From assembly GCF_958405895.1 (NCBI RefSeq), contig NZ_CATZAR010000002.1: a DNA stretch of 64,000 nucleotides; one strand, written 5' to 3'. How positions within the stretch are numbered: the first letter of the stretch is position 1; each line of letters opens with the position of its first letter. Position numbers and translations under genes: made by a program. The notes under the pieces were generated by a model, which worked only from the letters and a program-made list of their open reading frames with translations, did not search any database and was not told the DNA's origin. Positions 12,441 through 21,171 of the stretch are shown piece after piece. Source of the stretch: Ralstonia thomasii. Its GTDB lineage: Bacteria; Pseudomonadota; Gammaproteobacteria; Burkholderiales; Burkholderiaceae.

Positions 12441-13757
12441 ATGAAGAAGGGTTTTTACACCATCATGGCGGCGCAGTTTTTTTCGTCGCTCGCTGACAAT
12501 GCGCTGCTCATTGCCGCCATCGCCCTTCTCACAGAGATGCATGCGCCGCAGTGGATGACCCCGCTGCTCAAATTGTTCTTCGTACTCTCTTACGTTCTAC
12601 TTGCCGCCTTCGTGGGCGCATTTGCCGACTCCCGCCCCAAAGGCAAGGTGATGCTCATCACCAATGCCATCAAGCTGGTTGGTTGTGGCGTGATGCTCAC
12701 CGGCCTGCATCCGTTGCTCGCCTATGGTGTGGTCGGCTTCGGTGCGGCGGCATATTCGCCGGCCAAGTACGGCATCCTTACCGAACTCCTCCCCCCTGAA
12801 AAGCTGGTCGCGGCCAATGGATGGATCGAAGGCCTGACCGTCGGCTCGATCATCCTCGGCACCGTGCTAGGTGGGGCCTTGATCTCCAACCATGTCTCGG
12901 CATGGCTGCTGTCGTTCGACATTCCTGGGCTTGAGCGCATCGATACACCGGCCGAAGCGGCCATGCTGGTGATCATGGTGATCTACCTGATCGCGGCGCT
13001 GTTCAACACGCGCATTCCCGATACCGGCGCACGCTATCCGCAGCAGGAAAAGAATCCGGTACGTCTCATTTCCGAGTTTGCCGACTGCTTCAACGCCCTG
13101 TGGCACGACAGGCTGGGCCAGATTTCCCTGGCGGTGACGACGCTGTTCTGGGGAGCGGGCGCCACGCTGCAATTCATCGTGCTGAAGTGGGCAGAGCAAT
13201 CGCTGGAGCTGAACCTCTCGCAGGGTGCCATTCTGCAGGCCGTGGTCGCCGTAGGGGTGGCCGCGGGCGCCATGGCTGCCGCCGTGAAGATCCCCCTGCG
13301 CCGGTCGCTCGACGTGTTGCCGGTGGGCGTGGCAATGGGCGCGGTCGTCATGCTGATGGCGTTCTACACCAAGCACACGATTCCCGAAATCACATTCCAC
13401 ATCGGCCACATGAAGCTGCCGCTGTACATGATGATCGCCTACCTGTTCCTGATGATCGTGGGTGCGATGTCGGGCTTCTTCGTGGTGCCGATGAACGCGC
13501 TGCTGCAGCACCGCGGGCACGTGCTGCTCTCCGCCGGCCACTCGATTGCGGTGCAGAACTTCAATGAAAACGTCTCGGTGCTGCTGATGCTGTGCCTCTA
13601 CGCGCTGCTCATCAAGCTCAATGTGTCGGTGGGCGTGGTGATCGTGTCGTTCGGCATCTTCGTCTGCCTGACGATGGCGCTGGTCATGCGCCGGCATCGC
13701 ATCAACGAGAAACTGTTCCACACCGCCGCGCTCATCGGCGAAGACAAGCACCACTGA
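12441..13757 (+). CDS. lplT: Lysophospholipid transporter LplT
   Basis: Major-facilitator protein of 438 residues that flips lysophospholipids inwards across the inner membrane for reacylation. It starts MKKGFYTIMAAQFFSSLADN, the typical LplT N terminus, and shows about 12 hydrophobic helices, with GAFADSRPKGKVMLITNAIK and SPAKYGILTELLPPEKLVAA as conserved loops. ATG 12441 was chosen because similarity starts there; the 126 upstream codons in frame resemble nothing. Unlike enterobacteria, the acyltransferase gene aas is not adjacent. The ribosome site GAAGG is unusually close to the start. Confidence 0.93.
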   Translation: MKKGFYTIMAAQFFSSLADNALLIAAIALLTEMHAPQWMTPLLKLFFVLSYVLLAAFVGAFADSRPKGKVMLITNAIKLVGCGVMLTGLHPLLAYGVVGFGAAAYSPAKYGILTELLPPEKLVAANGWIEGLTVGSIILGTVLGGALISNHVSAWLLSFDIPGLERIDTPAEAAMLVIMVIYLIAALFNTRIPDTGARYPQQEKNPVRLISEFADCFNALWHDRLGQISLAVTTLFWGAGATLQFIVLKWAEQSLELNLSQGAILQAVVAVGVAAGAMAAAVKIPLRRSLDVLPVGVAMGAVVMLMAFYTKHTIPEITFHIGHMKLPLYMMIAYLFLMIVGAMSGFFVVPMNALLQHRGHVLLSAGHSIAVQNFNENVSVLLMLCLYALLIKLNVSVGVVIVSFGIFVCLTMALVMRRHRINEKLFHTAALIGEDKHH

Positions 13758-13784
13758 CACAGTGCCCGCCCCGCCGGCGGACAG

Positions 13785-14579
13785 CTACTGGCCGCCGCGC
13801 TCCGCGTAGATCTTACGCGCCAGGCAGAGGTCTTCCCAGGCACGCGCCTTGTCGGTCAGCGTACGCAGCAGGTAGGCCGGGTGATAGGTCACCACCACGG
13901 GCACGCCTTCCACGTCATGCACCGTGCCGCGCAGCTTGCCGACAGGCGTCTGCGTCTGCAGCAGGTTCTGCGCGGCAACGCGGCCTAGCACGACGATGAT
14001 GCGCGGCTTGACCAGCGCAATCTGACGCTTGAGATACGGATCGCACATCGCTGCTTCGTCCGGCTCCGGGTCCCGATTGCCGGGCGGGCGGCACTTGAGC
14101 ACGTTGGCGATGAACACGCCCTTCTCGCGCGACAAGCCGATCGATCGCAGCATGCTGTCGAGCAGCTTGCCGGCCTGGCCGACAAACGGCTCGCCCTGCT
14201 TGTCTTCCTGCTCACCCGGCGCCTCGCCGATCAGCATCCATTCCGCCTCGCGATCGCCAACGCCGAAAACGGTGTTCGTGCGACGCTCGCAGAGCTTGCA
14301 CGATGTGCAGTTGGAAACGGCAGCTTCGAGCTGCGCCCAGTCGAACGCGGCGATGCGCTGGGCGCGTGGTGCAGCCGTGTCCGATAACGCGTGCATGACA
14401 GGCGGTTCACCTCGCACGGGCACGGACTCGGCCGCAACAAACGAATCGGCTTCCACCTCTACGGCAACCGGCTCGGCGGCGGCGACCTCGACGGCCTCCA
14501 ACCCGGCCGGCTCAGCCCCGCGCAAGGTCCATTCGGTCGAAACGCCCAGCGCTTCGAGCATTCGGGATCGACGATTCAT
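13785..14579 (-). CDS. Uracil-DNA glycosylase, family 4 (iron-sulfur type)
   Basis: DNA repair enzyme of 264 residues that removes uracil. The catalytic region reads LIGEAPGEQEDKQGEPFVGQ, the second motif VTYHPAYLL, and cysteines of a 4Fe-4S cluster are visible (CTSCKLCERR at 91-100 and downstream in VLKCRPPGNRDPEPDEAAMC). An acidic, alanine-rich extension of about 80 residues precedes the domain. Its ATG overlaps the stop of rimI as ATGA, so the tsaB-rimI-UDG trio is translationally coupled, an arrangement common in beta-proteobacteria. Confidence 0.92.
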   Translation of the reverse strand: MNRRSRMLEALGVSTEWTLRGAEPAGLEAVEVAAAEPVAVEVEADSFVAAESVPVRGEPPVMHALSDTAAPRAQRIAAFDWAQLEAAVSNCTSCKLCERRTNTVFGVGDREAEWMLIGEAPGEQEDKQGEPFVGQAGKLLDSMLRSIGLSREKGVFIANVLKCRPPGNRDPEPDEAAMCDPYLKRQIALVKPRIIVVLGRVAAQNLLQTQTPVGKLRGTVHDVEGVPVVVTYHPAYLLRTLTDKARAWEDLCLARKIYAERGGQ

Positions 14580-15103
14580 GCTGCCTCCACCCCGCTCGCC
14601 TCGCACACCATGCGCATGACGAGCGCATCTTCGCGCGCGTTGTTCTCGGCCGGGTAATAGCGCTTGCGCCGGCCGATCTCGGCAAACCCGACACGGTGAT
14701 ACAGCGCAATCGCGCCGGTATTGGAGGGGCGCACTTCCAGCAGCAGGCTGCCGAAGCCATGCGACAACGTGAGCGCCGCGGCCAGGCGCAGCAGCCAACG
14801 GCCAAGCCCTTGCTGTTGCCACGCCGGCGCAACGGTTACGTTGAGCAGGTGCATCTCGTCGACCACCGGCATGAGGATCAGGTAGCCCGCGACCTCGTTG
14901 CCGCCATCACGCAACACAATGCCGAGGTGCCCGGACTTGAGCGAATCCTCAAAGTTGCCGCGTGACCAGGGAAACGTGAACGCCACCTGCTCGAGCGCCG
15001 CAACGCCAGCCACATCGAGTGCCGTCATGCGCTCCGCCCGCCAGCCCGCAGGCAACGGCGCTTGCGTGATGACGCGGGCCAACGTGCTCTCGATCAGGCT
15101 CAT
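14576..15103 (-). CDS. rimI: Ribosomal protein S18-alanine N-acetyltransferase
   Basis: GNAT-fold acetyltransferase of 175 residues expected to acetylate the N-terminal alanine of ribosomal protein S18. The acetyl-CoA motif is NVTVAPAWQQQGLGRWLL; the sequence LLEVRPSNTGAIALYHRVGF followed by RKRYYP is the RimI C-terminal signature. The gene is joined to both neighbours by 4-base ATGA overlaps (start with tsaB stop, stop with UDG start). It has an N-terminal extension of roughly 20 residues compared with E. coli RimI (148 residues). Confidence 0.93.
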   Translation of the reverse strand: MSLIESTLARVITQAPLPAGWRAERMTALDVAGVAALEQVAFTFPWSRGNFEDSLKSGHLGIVLRDGGNEVAGYLILMPVVDEMHLLNVTVAPAWQQQGLGRWLLRLAAALTLSHGFGSLLLEVRPSNTGAIALYHRVGFAEIGRRKRYYPAENNAREDALVMRMVCEASGVEAA

Positions 15104-15840
15104 GGCTGGGCACCTGCTGCAGCGGCCTTGGCCAGCTGCACCGCCTGCCGCTCTTCAATGGTGAGCGCAACCTTGTCACGCACATAGAGCGGCGCCGCGT
15201 CTTCGGGTCGGACCGTATGGCCGGCTGCCAGAAGGCGCAGACCCACGGCGATGATCTCGCGGGCGTGCGGCGCGACTTCGGGCAACAAAGCCTCGGCGCC
15301 TGCGGCAATGCTTAACTGATCGCCGAACACCGCGGCGGCATTGCCTGCCAGCCAGTACCGCTGCGACGGCGCGGCAACGCTCTGCGGCCCGCTCACCTGG
15401 ATGGCGGAAAGCGCATGCCACCCCGAGGCATCCTGCGCCGCATCGGCGGGCACGAAGCTGGCCCAGTAGCACTCGTCCATGCGCGCATCGAGTGCGATGG
15501 TCACGGCTGTGCCGGTGGGCAATGTTGCGCGCGTCTGTTCCGCGCAGGCGACGAGCGAGTTGACCGGCACGACAGGCAAGTCCGCACCAAAGGCCAAACC
15601 CTGCGCCACGCCACACGCTGTGCGCAGGCCAGTAAACGAACCAGGGCCAGCGCCAAAGGCAATCGCCGCGCAATCGGCCAGGGCGATGCCCGCCTCGGCC
15701 AGCAATTCGGAGGCCGCGGGCAGCACGCGGCTACTGGAGCGCGGGCCAGTGTGTTCATGTCGGAACAGCGTGCGCGTGCCGTCACCAAGGGCGACGGAAC
15801 AGAACTCGGTGGAGGTGTCGAAAGCAAGAATCCAGGGCAT
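15100..15840 (-). CDS. tsaB: tRNA threonylcarbamoyladenosine biosynthesis protein TsaB
   Basis: Partner of TsaD and TsaE in forming the t6A37 modification of ANN-reading tRNAs; 246 residues, E. coli 231. It opens MPWILAFDTSTEFCSVALGD and contains the family motif FGAGPGSFTGLRTACGVAQG. It belongs to the ASKHA fold and lacks catalytic activity of its own. It is the first gene of the coupled tsaB-rimI-UDG cluster on the minus strand and is divergent from the acyl-CoA-binding protein gene. Confidence 0.95.
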   Translation of the reverse strand: MPWILAFDTSTEFCSVALGDGTRTLFRHEHTGPRSSSRVLPAASELLAEAGIALADCAAIAFGAGPGSFTGLRTACGVAQGLAFGADLPVVPVNSLVACAEQTRATLPTGTAVTIALDARMDECYWASFVPADAAQDASGWHALSAIQVSGPQSVAAPSQRYWLAGNAAAVFGDQLSIAAGAEALLPEVAPHAREIIAVGLRLLAAGHTVRPEDAAPLYVRDKVALTIEERQAVQLAKAAAAGAQP

Positions 15841-16013
15841 GGCGGCATTGTAACGGCTGGTGTGGCGCCCGAAGGCGCAAACCCGTGGCCGCCGACGGGG
15901 AAACCGAGCGAAAAATCGACCAGAAAACCGAAGCCGTCCTCGAATTCAAACGGCCCGACCGCCCAACCCCGGCGCTATCATCGCCTGACCATTGTTTTCA
16001 GCCGGGAATCATC

Positions 16014-16283
16014 ATGAGCGACCTGCAAGCCCGTTTCGACCAAGCCCAAATCGACGTCAAGGGCCTCTCCGAGCGCCCCGCCAACATGACGCTGCTGCGT
16101 CTGTACGCGCTGTACAAGCAAGGCGCCGAAGGCGACGCGCACGGCGACAAGCCGGGCTTTACCGACATCGTCGGGCGCTACAAGTTTGAGGCGTGGGAAG
16201 GCTTGAAAGGCACGTCGCAGGACGAAGCCAAGCAAAAGTACGTCGACCTCGTCGAAGAACTGAAGAGCGGCGCAACGACCTGA
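16014..16283 (+). CDS. Acyl-CoA-binding protein
   Basis: Small four-helix protein of 89 residues that binds medium- and long-chain acyl-CoA in the cytosol. The sequence MSDLQARFDQAQIDVKGLSE, then LLRLYALYKQGAEGDAHGDK and AKQKYVDLVEEL, contains the ACBP signature with YALYKQ, the lysine and the tyrosines of the ligand pocket. ATG 16014 is selected because family similarity begins there; the 43 upstream in-frame codons are not conserved-looking. It is monocistronic, with a strong intrinsic terminator starting 20 bases after its stop. Confidence 0.93.
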   Translation: MSDLQARFDQAQIDVKGLSERPANMTLLRLYALYKQGAEGDAHGDKPGFTDIVGRYKFEAWEGLKGTSQDEAKQKYVDLVEELKSGATT

Positions 16284-16303
16284 TCGTCGAATCGCCAACG
16301 AAG

Positions 16304-16328
16304 AACCGGGCCCCGTGCCCGGTTTTTT
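16304..16328 (+). terminator. Intrinsic terminator after the acyl-CoA-binding protein gene
   Basis: AACCGGGC (16304-16311) and GCCCGGTT (16317-16324) form a perfect 8-bp stem with a 5-base loop followed by a T tract. The convergent MFS gene's stop codon falls inside the T tract. Confidence 0.85.
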
Positions 16329-17784
16329 ATTGCGCTGCAGGAATGGCGGACGGCAGCTCGCGGCGGCGCATGCGCCATGCAGCCAGCACGGCCAGTGCGC
16401 ACAGCGTCCCGAGAAAGACGAAGGTCTCGTCAAAGGCCAGGATGCGAGCTTCGGGGTCAACTGCCGCACCGTGCACCGTTTCGATACCCCGCGTGGCGAG
16501 CCGCCATTGCAGAAAAATGCCCGTAGCCGACACACCGATCGCCCCGCCTAATTGGCGCAGGAAATTGACGGCGCTGGAGCCTTGGGGGATCAACGTGAAA
16601 TCAACACCGCGCATGGCGCCAAGGCTCAGCGATGGCAGCACGAAACCGAGCCCAACCCGCCCGATGACGGCGATGGCGATCAGCAGCAGATAGCTCGTTG
16701 CCCGGGTGTTGGTGGCCATCAGGAAAAACGACAGCGCCAGGGCCGCCAGCCCGAACGACACCAGTCGGAAAGGCTCGATGCGATTGGTCAGGCGCCCCGC
16801 CAGCATGATCGTCACGGCCAGCACGAGGCCGGCCGGCAGCAGCACCAGCCCGGCGCGCGACGGCGCATAGGCCAGCGCCACCTGCATATACACGGGCACA
16901 AGGTACGTCGAACCGTACAGCCCTGCCCCGTAGATGAAAGCCACGACTGCCCCCATCGCAAACTGCCGGTAGCTGAACAGCCGCAGGTTCAGCAACGGCG
17001 ACTCCACCCGCCGCTGCCAGAACACGAAGCCCGCCAGGCACACGCCCGACACGAGCATCAGCACTATGCCGTGCGCAGCATCGCCATGCAGCGCGACCAG
17101 TCCGTTGAGCAGCGTGACGGTCGCACCGCCGATTAGCAGCAGGCCACGCCAATCGAGCGGCTTGGGCTCGCCTGCCATCGACGAGTTGATGGCCATGAAG
17201 CGCCGCGCCATCGCCCAGCCGATCAGCGTGAACGGCATCACCACGAAGAAGATCGAGCGCCAGCCGAACAATTCCACCAGGAAACCGCCCACGCTCGGGC
17301 CCACGGCCGGCGCGAGCACAACACCAAAGCCGAACAGGCCGAACGCCTTGCCCTGCTCGCGCTCGGGAAACACGCGCAGGATCAGGATGTTGGGCAGCGG
17401 CTGCATGATGCCGGCCGCAATCCCTTCCACGACGCGCATGGCGATCATTACTTCGTAATTGGGCGACAGGCCACCCGCCAGCCCGCCGACGCCCAGCAGC
17501 AGCAACGCGCCGATAAACGTGCGACGCAGCCCGAAACGCAGCAGCAGCCACGGTGTCAGCAGCATCGACAACGTCATCGCCACCATGAAGCTGGCCGATA
17601 CCCACTGCGCGCGTTCCTGCCCGAGCACGAAATGCCGGCTTAGGTCGGGAATCGCCACGTTCACGATCGTGGCGGAGATGACGGACGACACCGCACCCAC
17701 CATCAGCGTGAAGAGAACGAGCCATTTGAAGCGCTCGCCGTAACGCGCGCGCAGCGCCTCCAGGGTGGGCGTGAATGTCGTCAT
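16327..17784 (-). CDS. MFS drug:H+ antiporter, DHA2 (EmrB-like) family
   Basis: Inner-membrane efflux protein of 485 residues with about 14 hydrophobic helices. Motif A-like and motif C-like stretches are visible: LLLRFGLRRTFIGALLLLGV and GVVLAPAVGPSVGGFLVE, with NILILRVFPEREQGKAFGLF between them. These fit the DHA2 family. ATG 17784 (MTTFTPTLEALRARYG) is preferred because the upstream in-frame stretch is not protein-like. No HlyD-type adaptor gene is adjacent, so it probably acts alone or with an unlinked partner. The substrate is unknown. Confidence 0.88.
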   Translation of the reverse strand: MTTFTPTLEALRARYGERFKWLVLFTLMVGAVSSVISATIVNVAIPDLSRHFVLGQERAQWVSASFMVAMTLSMLLTPWLLLRFGLRRTFIGALLLLGVGGLAGGLSPNYEVMIAMRVVEGIAAGIMQPLPNILILRVFPEREQGKAFGLFGFGVVLAPAVGPSVGGFLVELFGWRSIFFVVMPFTLIGWAMARRFMAINSSMAGEPKPLDWRGLLLIGGATVTLLNGLVALHGDAAHGIVLMLVSGVCLAGFVFWQRRVESPLLNLRLFSYRQFAMGAVVAFIYGAGLYGSTYLVPVYMQVALAYAPSRAGLVLLPAGLVLAVTIMLAGRLTNRIEPFRLVSFGLAALALSFFLMATNTRATSYLLLIAIAVIGRVGLGFVLPSLSLGAMRGVDFTLIPQGSSAVNFLRQLGGAIGVSATGIFLQWRLATRGIETVHGAAVDPEARILAFDETFVFLGTLCALAVLAAWRMRRRELPSAIPAAQ

Positions 17785-17833
17785 GGTCTCGTTGTCGTGA
17801 TGTGTGAGACGACCAGGGTGCAGGCAGAGCAAA

Positions 17834-17865
17834 CCCGGCCGGCGCCTCCTCCAGCGCCGGCCGGG
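17834..17865 (-). terminator. Long GC hairpin after the SRPBCC gene
   Basis: CCCGGCCGGCGC (17834-17845) and GCGCCGGCCGGG (17854-17865) make a perfect 12-bp stem with an 8-base loop, 10 bases past the stop of the SRPBCC gene on the minus strand. Only a short T stretch follows, so termination may be partial. Confidence 0.5.
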
Positions 17866-17874
17866 CAAGACACG

Positions 17875-18372
17875 TCAGCCGAGGCGGCCGGTGGCGGCGA
17901 TCTCCCGGATGCGGCGTACGGTGTCGATGTCGGATTCGCGGTAGGCGGATTTGACGATCTCGGCGTAGCGCGTGTCGCCGGTTTCATCGGCATTGGGCAG
18001 CGTCGTGTCGTAGACGAAGCGGATGAACGCGGCGTTGGCCTCGTTGCTCTCGATTGTCATCGTCAGCGACCCGCCGGCGTGTTCGCCGGTGGCTGCCGTG
18101 GTGTAGGTCACGCGCTTGTGCGGCTCGAGCGTCACGCGATCCTGGATGCGCGCCTTGCCGAAGACGAGTTCGCGCTCGACCCAGCCGTCACCTTCAGCGG
18201 TGATGATGCATGCGTCCAGGCTTTCGACAAATTCGGTTTGCTCGCGCACGCGCAGCACCAGACCTTGCCAGATCTGGTTCAGGGTGAGCGTGTCGATGAG
18301 GGGGTTCAGTGGATCGTTGACTTCCACCAGGTGTTCAAAGCGCAAAGCGGCCTCCGCAAGATTTCGTGACAT
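17875..18372 (-). CDS. SRPBCC superfamily protein, DUF1857 (AtaL-like)
   Basis: Protein of 165 residues with a START/SRPBCC-type hydrophobic ligand-binding fold. The sequence FEHLVEVNDPLNPLIDTLTL followed by LNQIWQGLVLRVREQTEFVE matches the N terminus of DUF1857 proteins, and YRESDIDTVRRIREIAATGR the C terminus. ATG 18372 is used because similarity starts at MSRNLAEAALRFEHL. The biochemical role is unknown; AtaL-like proteins in fungi belong to secondary-metabolite clusters. Nothing in the neighbourhood explains it. The aceB terminator overlaps its promoter region. Confidence 0.78.
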   Translation of the reverse strand: MSRNLAEAALRFEHLVEVNDPLNPLIDTLTLNQIWQGLVLRVREQTEFVESLDACIITAEGDGWVERELVFGKARIQDRVTLEPHKRVTYTTAATGEHAGGSLTMTIESNEANAAFIRFVYDTTLPNADETGDTRYAEIVKSAYRESDIDTVRRIREIAATGRLG

Positions 18373-18404
18373 TATCGCGCGGCGCGGGCGACCTTGCGCC
18401 AAAT

Positions 18405-18438
18405 GAAAAAACGCCGGCGGGTTGCCCCAACCGGCGTT
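18405..18438 (-). terminator. Intrinsic terminator downstream of aceB
   Basis: On the minus strand AACGCCGG and CCGGCGTT-type arms (18431-18438 with 18410-18417) plus an inner GGTT/AACC pairing form a strong hairpin followed by seven T residues (18405-18411). It lies about 150 bases beyond the aceB stop, after the foldback element. Confidence 0.75.
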
Positions 18439-18464
18439 TCCGTTGCGCACTTTAAGCGTCGCTT

Positions 18465-18587
18465 AAAAATCGTTCACGGTCCGTAGCGAGCGACCCGAGG
18501 TTGGCGCGAGAAGCGCAGCCGTACATGAGTACGGCGAGCATCGCAGGGCCAAGATCGGGCCGCGCAGTAGGACTGTGAGCGATTTTT
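18465..18587. repeat. 123-base imperfect foldback element between aceB and its terminator
   Basis: The ends pair: AAAAATCGTTCACGGTCC (18465-18482) against GGACTGTGAGCGATTTTT (18570-18587), 18 positions with two mismatches. Inside, CCGAGGTTGGC (18495-18505) pairs imperfectly with GCCAAGATCGG (18548-18558), and the centre is a perfect 7-base inverted repeat GCCGTAC/GTACGGC around ATGA (18518-18535). The whole segment can thus fold into one long hairpin on either strand. It resembles dispersed Burkholderiaceae intergenic repeats, but no second copy was found in this window. Confidence 0.6.
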
Positions 18588-18588
18588 T

Positions 18589-20169
18589 TTAGATTTCTTC
18601 GTACAGCGGCAGGGTCAGGAATTCCGCAAAGTCTTCCGACGTCGACATCTGTTCGAAGATCACTGCAGCGCGGTCAAAGTGGCCCACCGCGCCCGTCTCC
18701 TTCACCTTGGCCAATTCTTCCGGGATCAGCTTGCGCACCAGTTCGGCCGTGACCTTGGTGCCGTCTTCCAGCTTGCCCTTGGGCGAGCGGATCCACTGCC
18801 ACACCTGCGAGCGGGAGATTTCCGCCGTGGCGGCGTCTTCCATCAGGTTGTGGATCGGCACGCAACCGTTGCCGGCCAGCCAGGCACCCAGGTAGTGGAT
18901 GCCGACGTTGATGTTCATGCGCAGGCCAGCTTCGGTGATCGGCGTTTCCGGCTGGAAGTCCAGCAGGTCCGCAGCCTTCACTTCCACGTCCGGGCGTTGC
19001 TTCTCGAACTGGTTCGGCTTGTCGCCCAGCACTGCCACGAATTCCTTCATGGCCGGCTCGACCAGGCCCGGGTGCGCCACCCAGCCGCCATCGTAGCCGT
19101 CGGTCGCATCGCGCTTCTTGTCGCCGATGATGCCGGCCATGGCGATGGCGTTCTTCTCCGGATCGTTCTTGATCGGGATCAGCGCGCTCATGCCGCCGAT
19201 GGCGGGCGCACCGCGCTTGTGGCAGGTCTTGAGCAGCAGCAGCGCGTAGGCGCGCATGAACGGCGAGGTCATCGTCACCTTGGCGCGATCGGCCAGGCAG
19301 AAGTTCTTGTCGACCTTGAACTTCTTGATGCACGAGAAGATGTAGTCCCAACGGCCGGCATTCAGGCCTGCGCTGTGCTCACGCAGTTCGTACAGGATTT
19401 CTTCCATCTCGAACGCGGCGAGGATGGTTTCGATCAGCACAGTGGCCTTGATCGTGCCTTGCGGCAGGCCGATCTCGTTCTGTGCCATCACGAAGATGTC
19501 GTTCCAAAGGCGCGCTTCCAGATGGCTTTCCATCTTCGGCAGGTAGAAGAACGGGCCGGCGCCACGCGCGATCTGCTCCTTTGCGTTGTGGAAGAGGAAC
19601 AGCGCAAAGTCGAAGATGCCGCCGGACACGCGCTCGCCGTCGATCAGCACATGCTTCTCGTCCAGATGCCAGCCGCGCGGACGCACCTGCAGCGTGGCGA
19701 TCTTGTCGTTGAGCTTGTAGGTCTTGCCGTTCTGCTCCAGCGTGAGCGTGCGGCGAATGGCAGCCTTCAGGTTGACCTGGCCCTGGATCTGGTTGTGCCA
19801 GCTCGGCGAATTCGAATCTTCGAAGTCGGTCATGTAGCTGTCCGCGCCCGAGTTGAACGCGTTGATGACCATCTTGGCATCGACCGGGCCGGTGATTTCC
19901 ACGCGGCGGCAATGCAGTGCCGGCGGGATCGGAGCAACCTTCCAGTCGCCTTCACGCACGGCCTTGGTTTCCGGCAGGAAATCCGGGCGCTCGCCGGCGT
20001 CCAGGCGCTTGGCGCGCTCGACACGGGCAGCCAGCAGCTCTTTACGACGCGGCTGGAAGGCACGGTGCAGCTTGGCGACCAGCGCCAGCGCTTCGGGGGT
20101 CAGAATGTCTTCATAGGCCGGCAGAATCTCAGCCTTGATCTCCATGCCTTGGGGCAGCGTGAGCGCCAT
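18589..20169 (-). CDS. aceB: Malate synthase A
   Basis: Glyoxylate shunt enzyme of 526 residues condensing glyoxylate with acetyl-CoA to malate; E. coli AceB has 533. Visible family segments include RRVEITGPVDAKMVINAFNS, MTDFEDSNSPSWHNQIQGQV, LNAGRWDYIFSCIKKF and GGMSALIPIKNDPEKN. The length and C terminus (LTLPLYEEI) are those of the A isoform, not of the 80-kDa GlcB. Isocitrate lyase is encoded about 3 kb away on the same strand but not in one operon, so the two shunt genes are separately transcribed. Confidence 0.97.
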   Translation of the reverse strand: MALTLPQGMEIKAEILPAYEDILTPEALALVAKLHRAFQPRRKELLAARVERAKRLDAGERPDFLPETKAVREGDWKVAPIPPALHCRRVEITGPVDAKMVINAFNSGADSYMTDFEDSNSPSWHNQIQGQVNLKAAIRRTLTLEQNGKTYKLNDKIATLQVRPRGWHLDEKHVLIDGERVSGGIFDFALFLFHNAKEQIARGAGPFFYLPKMESHLEARLWNDIFVMAQNEIGLPQGTIKATVLIETILAAFEMEEILYELREHSAGLNAGRWDYIFSCIKKFKVDKNFCLADRAKVTMTSPFMRAYALLLLKTCHKRGAPAIGGMSALIPIKNDPEKNAIAMAGIIGDKKRDATDGYDGGWVAHPGLVEPAMKEFVAVLGDKPNQFEKQRPDVEVKAADLLDFQPETPITEAGLRMNINVGIHYLGAWLAGNGCVPIHNLMEDAATAEISRSQVWQWIRSPKGKLEDGTKVTAELVRKLIPEELAKVKETGAVGHFDRAAVIFEQMSTSEDFAEFLTLPLYEEI

Positions 20170-20254
20170 GGTTGTTCTCCAGAGGATGATGTGAGGGTTG
20201 AACGCGCTTTGGTCTTACTTTGGCCCTATGACTGGGCCGATTCAATGCAATGCC

Positions 20255-20953
20255 TTACGTCGCTTGTGTTGCCTGCACGAACTGCAGCAGATCGCGCATA
20301 TCGTGGCCGGCCGCGGTAGGCGCCACGTCGAGTGCCTCGGGCGGATGCCCCAGGCGGTTGATCCAGAACGTTGTGAAGCCGTACCACGTCGCGCCGCAGG
20401 CATCCCAGCCATTGGACGAGACAAACAGAATCTGTTCCGCCGGCACACCAAACGCTTGTGGCGCCAGCGCATAGGCCTGCGGCGCGGTCTTGTAGAGCTT
20501 GACCGCGTCGACCGACAGCACGTGATCGAACAGCCCGGACATGCCGGCACTCTTCACGGCAATGTCGAGCATCTGCGGGTTGCCGTTGGAGAGGATGCCC
20601 AGCGGCAAGCCCATCTCACGCAGGCGGCGCAGCGCGGGCACGTTCTCGGGAAACGCCGACAGGCAGGCATATTCGCGCATCAGCGTGGCTTCGTCGTGGG
20701 CGGAAAGCTCTACGCCCAGGCGTGCCGCCGCATAGCGCAGCGCATCGACGGTGATGTCCCAGAACGGCTTGTAGTGTTCACCCGAGGGGCCGGCCAGCGA
20801 GCGGATGCGCGTGTAGTCGATCTGCTTGTCGCGCCACAGCACCGACAGTGCTTCGCCCTTGCCGGCAAACAGTTGCTCGGCGCGCGCGGCCACGGAATAC
20901 ACGTCGAACAACGTGCCATAGGCATCGAACACCACCGCCCGAATCGAACGCAT
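20255..20953 (-). CDS. (S)-2-haloacid dehalogenase type II, HAD superfamily
   Basis: Hydrolase of 232 residues. The HAD nucleophile is Asp10 in IRAVVFDAYGTLFDVYS; motif II is LSNGNPQMLD, and FVSSNGWDACGATWYGFTT supplies the third motif typical of L-2-haloacid dehalogenases, with the conserved asparagine and tryptophan. ATG 20953 has GGAG about 7 bases upstream and is preferred over the upstream in-frame start, which adds 34 unrelated residues. It is divergent from a LysR gene, which may regulate it. The real substrate may be another 2-halo or 2-oxo acid. Confidence 0.9.
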   Translation of the reverse strand: MRSIRAVVFDAYGTLFDVYSVAARAEQLFAGKGEALSVLWRDKQIDYTRIRSLAGPSGEHYKPFWDITVDALRYAAARLGVELSAHDEATLMREYACLSAFPENVPALRRLREMGLPLGILSNGNPQMLDIAVKSAGMSGLFDHVLSVDAVKLYKTAPQAYALAPQAFGVPAEQILFVSSNGWDACGATWYGFTTFWINRLGHPPEALDVAPTAAGHDMRDLLQFVQATQAT

Positions 20954-21171
20954 CAGAAGCTCCACGGACCCGAAGGCTACCCGCTTGTACGTTCCATTAC
21001 GCAGAACGCCTTGCCGACCTTCGCAACGAGGGCCATTGTAGAAAAGCTGACGCACCGCACAAAGACGGCAATGGTCACTTGATCTTTAACTTTTACCAAT
21101 GGAATGACGAGTGATAACCTTTATATTCGTCACAATCCCGCAGGCCCCGGTTGCCACGGTATACATCAGGC

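Noticed and set aside
12027..12542. 171-codon minus-strand frame upstream of and overlapping lplT
   Set aside because: Runs through the lplT start region, has no ribosome site or family similarity and looks like random translation.
17834..17865. A 12-bp palindromic hairpin considered as a recombination or REP element
   Set aside because: Its position right after the SRPBCC gene stop and lack of further copies in the window make a 3'-end hairpin the simpler reading.
20954..21171. A specific LysR binding site between the dehalogenase and LysR genes
   Set aside because: Several T-N11-A patterns can be found in the AT-rich part (21085-21130), none clearly better than chance.
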